From contig JAJTCR010000096.1 of assembly GCA_021325695.1 (NCBI GenBank), forward strand, positions 1-6,030: a stretch of 6,030 nucleotides of DNA. The letters run 5' to 3'. The notes under the pieces were generated by a model. It made no database searches, was not told the origin of the DNA, and saw only the letters and a program-made list of their open reading frames with translations. The stretch's first letter is position 1, and each line of letters opens with the position of its first letter. Source of the stretch: Steroidobacteraceae bacterium (GTDB lineage Bacteria > Pseudomonadota > Gammaproteobacteria > Steroidobacterales > Steroidobacteraceae). The position numbers and the translations under genes are program-made. Of the stretch, positions 4,686-6,030 are shown one piece after another.

Positions 4686-5183
4686 TCAGCCGGACGCTCG
4701 GGCCCGAGGCGCAGCGCGCACCGCCGACCAGCCGATCCACGCGAACATCAACAGCACCAGGCCCTGCGTCACGGCGAACGGCGCCTCCCGCTGCGTCGGC
4801 GCCAGTTGCGCCAGCGACGGCGTCTTGGCGAACAGCTGGACGACCAGCACGAACACGTTGAGGTAGAGCGCGGCCACGGCCGACACCACGTACGTCGCGC
4901 GCCATCGACCCACGAGCTGTTTCCAGTACCGCGCGGCGATGCAGATCGCCAGCACCGCGAGCGAAACGACACCGACGACCTGTGCCGGCGAAGTCTCGCC
5001 CGTCGTCGGGAATCCAAACCCGGTGGCGCTCGTGAACACCGTGGTGCCCAGGAAGAACGCGGTCCAGGCCTTGAATTCCGACGCGGCCAGGAGCCCGCCC
5101 ACCACGATGAGCCCGGCGATGATGCCGAACACGCTGATGATCACGTGAAACAAGGTGAAGGTCGGAAGCTCGAATATCGTCAT
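4686..5183 (-). CDS. Five-helix integral membrane protein of unknown function
   Basis: The 165-residue protein has about five hydrophobic segments: 12-34, 38-57, 67-85, 96-118 and 137-154. Loops carry conserved-looking motifs: SATGFGFPTTGE (52-63) between helices 2 and 3, ALYLNVFVLVVQLFAKTP (105-122) in and after helix 4, and LAPTQREAPFAVTQ (127-140) before helix 5. I recall related hypothetical membrane proteins in proteobacteria with these same motifs but no assigned activity; no cofactor-ligand pattern is evident (a single His, at 13). Strong GGAGG seven bases before ATG 5183 decides the start, although the frame stays open to 5273. It diverges from the cyclic-nucleotide-binding/redox gene across 210 bp and ends one base from the xthA stop, with a terminator inside that gene. 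Confidence 0.8.
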   Translation of the reverse strand: MTIFELPTFTLFHVIISVFGIIAGLIVVGGLLAASEFKAWTAFFLGTTVFTSATGFGFPTTGETSPAQVVGVVSLAVLAICIAARYWKQLVGRWRATYVVSAVAALYLNVFVLVVQLFAKTPSLAQLAPTQREAPFAVTQGLVLLMFAWIGWSAVRAAPRARASG

Positions 5184-5196
5184 CGTTGGTCCTCCC
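5173..5196 (-). promoter_or_regulatory. Shine-Dalgarno GGGAGGA before ATG 5183
   Basis: On the minus strand GGGAGGA sits with GGAGG seven bases ahead of the ATG, the best ribosome-binding site in the window. It excludes an upstream ATG at 5273 that would add 30 residues with no signal-like character. Confidence 0.75.
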
Positions 5197-5339
5197 GTGT
5201 CGTGTTGGTGTGCGGCGGCCATGCCTTGTTGCGTTTCTCGGCGCACGCACCGGCACAAGGTACACCCAAGCATTCGCTACCGCAGCCGACGCATGACGGT
5301 GCACCAACAGTGCGCAGGACCCGTCCACCGAGTGCCGCC

Positions 5340-5369
5340 TTGCACCGTGTTGCGCCGTGCTGCACGATC
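5340..5369. repeat. Three phased 10-bp repeats upstream of the CNB/redox gene
   Basis: TTGCACCGTG (5340-5349), TTGCGCCGTG (5350-5359) and the degenerate CTGCACGATC (5360-5369) are adjacent units of about one helical turn. The first two differ at one position. TGCACCGT in the first unit is also the inverse complement of ACGGTGCA at 5296-5303. The block ends 24 bases before ATG 5394, so it overlaps the likely promoter or leader and may be a protein-binding array. No consensus promoter was clear in the 210-bp gap. Confidence 0.35.
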
Positions 5370-5393
5370 GCGGAAGCGCCGGAAAAGGACTCC

Positions 5394-6030
5394 ATGGCAA
5401 CCGCGGCCCCGTTTGCTCCGACGACCAGATCGACGGCGGAGCGCCTGTTTCCCCGCCTCACGTCCGCGCAGAGTGCGCGCGTCGCGAGGCTTGGCCGCGT
5501 GCGGCCGCTGCGTGTCGGCGAGATCCTTTACGACACCGGTGATCCTCACGCGCCGTTCCTGCTGGTCATTGCCGGCCGCGTCCAGGTCGTGCGACGCGGG
5601 GCCGATCGCGACGGACTCATCGCCGACCTCGGTCCCGGCCAGTTCACGGGCGAAGCAAACCTCCTGTCCGGGCGTCGCACCCTCGTCCGGGCACTGGCTA
5701 CCGAATCCGGCGAGGCCGTCGAGCTCGATCGTGAGCGCCTGCTGGGCCTGGTGCAGACCGATGCGGAGATCGGCGAACTGCTGATGCGCGCCTTCATCCT
5801 GCGTCGCGTCGAGTTGATCTCGCGCGGCGTCGGCGACGCGATCGTGATCGGCTCGACCCATTGTGCGCGCACGCTCGGCATCAAGGAGTTCCTGACGAGA
5901 AACGCCCACCCGTTCACGTACGTGGACCTCGACGTCGAATCGGACGTCCAGGCGCTGCTCGAGCGCTTCGACGTCACGACCGCCGACATCCCAGTCGTCG
6001 TCTGTCGTTGCGAATTCGTGCTCCGTCACC
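5394..6030 (+). CDS. Cyclic-nucleotide-binding domain + thioredoxin-like domain protein, likely fused to a TrxR-like FAD oxidoreductase (3' part cut off)
   Basis: From ATG 5394 the frame is open for 212 codons to the window end. Residues about 20-125 are a cNMP-binding (Crp-like) domain: VGEILYDTGD, then FLLVIAGRVQVV, and a phosphate-binding cassette FTGEANLLSG with Gly86-Glu87 and Arg95-Thr96, placed like the Glu and Arg-Ser of Crp. A helix (122-140) links to a thioredoxin/glutaredoxin-like fold (about 148-212 onward): strand AIVIGS, H156-C157, helix LGIKEFLTRN, strand FTYVDLD, and D198-I-P200 as the cis-proline before VVVCRCE. This order is known from a bacterial family in which a thioredoxin-reductase-like FAD/NAD(P) module follows; that part is inferred, beyond the edge. 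No Crp-type DNA-binding helix-turn-helix is seen. AAGGA (5385-5389) lies four bases before the ATG. Confidence 0.85.
   Translation, partial: MATAAPFAPTTRSTAERLFPRLTSAQSARVARLGRVRPLRVGEILYDTGDPHAPFLLVIAGRVQVVRRGADRDGLIADLGPGQFTGEANLLSGRRTLVRALATESGEAVELDRERLLGLVQTDAEIGELLMRAFILRRVELISRGVGDAIVIGSTHCARTLGIKEFLTRNAHPFTYVDLDVESDVQALLERFDVTTADIPVVVCRCEFVLRH

Noticed and set aside
4697..4708. Perfect 12-base palindrome CTCGGGCCCGAG just after the xthA stop, considered as an xthA terminator
   Set aside because: A palindrome with no spacer gives only a 4-bp stem in RNA, and no T-tract follows on either strand. It lies in codons for the Arg/Ala tail of the membrane protein.
5224..5260. CCTTGT and ACAAGG as a possible regulator dyad between the divergent genes
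   Set aside because: Six-base arms separated by 25 bases are expected by chance in a gap of this size, and no known FNR/Crp half-site spacing fits.
5277..6029. A 250-codon minus-strand frame opposite the CNB/redox gene
   Set aside because: The plus-strand frame shows clear CNB and thioredoxin-fold motifs over the same bases; the minus frame is rich in shadow-type Arg/Asp/Gln composition and has no motif.

Overview
The window looks like an ordinary chromosomal stretch of a high-GC (roughly two-thirds G+C) Gram-negative bacterium, most likely a proteobacterium. The pointers are an Rnk-type RNA polymerase-binding regulator, a lipoprotein signal peptide with a clean lipobox, a small HIG1-domain membrane protein, and good Shine-Dalgarno sites in front of most genes. 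The genus cannot be named from this sequence. I see no mobile element, CRISPR array, tRNA or rRNA, and no clear sign of recent transfer.

Layout, left to right. (1) The 5' part of a lipoprotein gene on the minus strand (206 to 1, cut by the window edge). (2) A 377-bp divergent intergenic region with several inverted repeats and a doubtful 30-codon ORF. (3) rnk on the plus strand (584-1009). (4) A convergent partner, a long nitronate monooxygenase-family flavoprotein on the minus strand (2519-1083), with a strong 12-bp-stem hairpin between the two stop codons. (5) An 83-residue Lys-rich protein of unknown function on the plus strand (2775-3026). (6) A convergent 62-residue HIG1 twin-transmembrane protein on the minus strand (3235-3047). 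(7) A probable two-gene plus-strand operon: a SpoIIAA/STAS-like protein (3422-3826) and exodeoxyribonuclease III (3833-4684). (8) A five-helix membrane protein on the minus strand (5183-4686), whose stop codon is one base from that of the exonuclease. (9) The 5' part of a plus-strand gene (5394 to beyond 6030) encoding a cyclic-nucleotide-binding domain followed by a thioredoxin/glutaredoxin-like fold. This is the front of a known multidomain architecture that ends in a thioredoxin-reductase-like FAD/NAD(P) module.

The genes do not form one obvious pathway. Apart from the STAS-like/exonuclease pair they are separate units that alternate in direction, so the interest lies in the boundaries. 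The best structural observation is an apparent intrinsic terminator for the minus-strand membrane protein that lies inside the last codons of the exonuclease gene on the opposite strand. Other points are an inverted repeat over the expected -35 region of the HIG1 gene, 10-bp phased repeats before the cyclic-nucleotide-binding/redox gene, a Cys-rich C-terminal region in the nitronate monooxygenase homologue, and a cluster of dyads before rnk. I found no convincing new multi-gene system.
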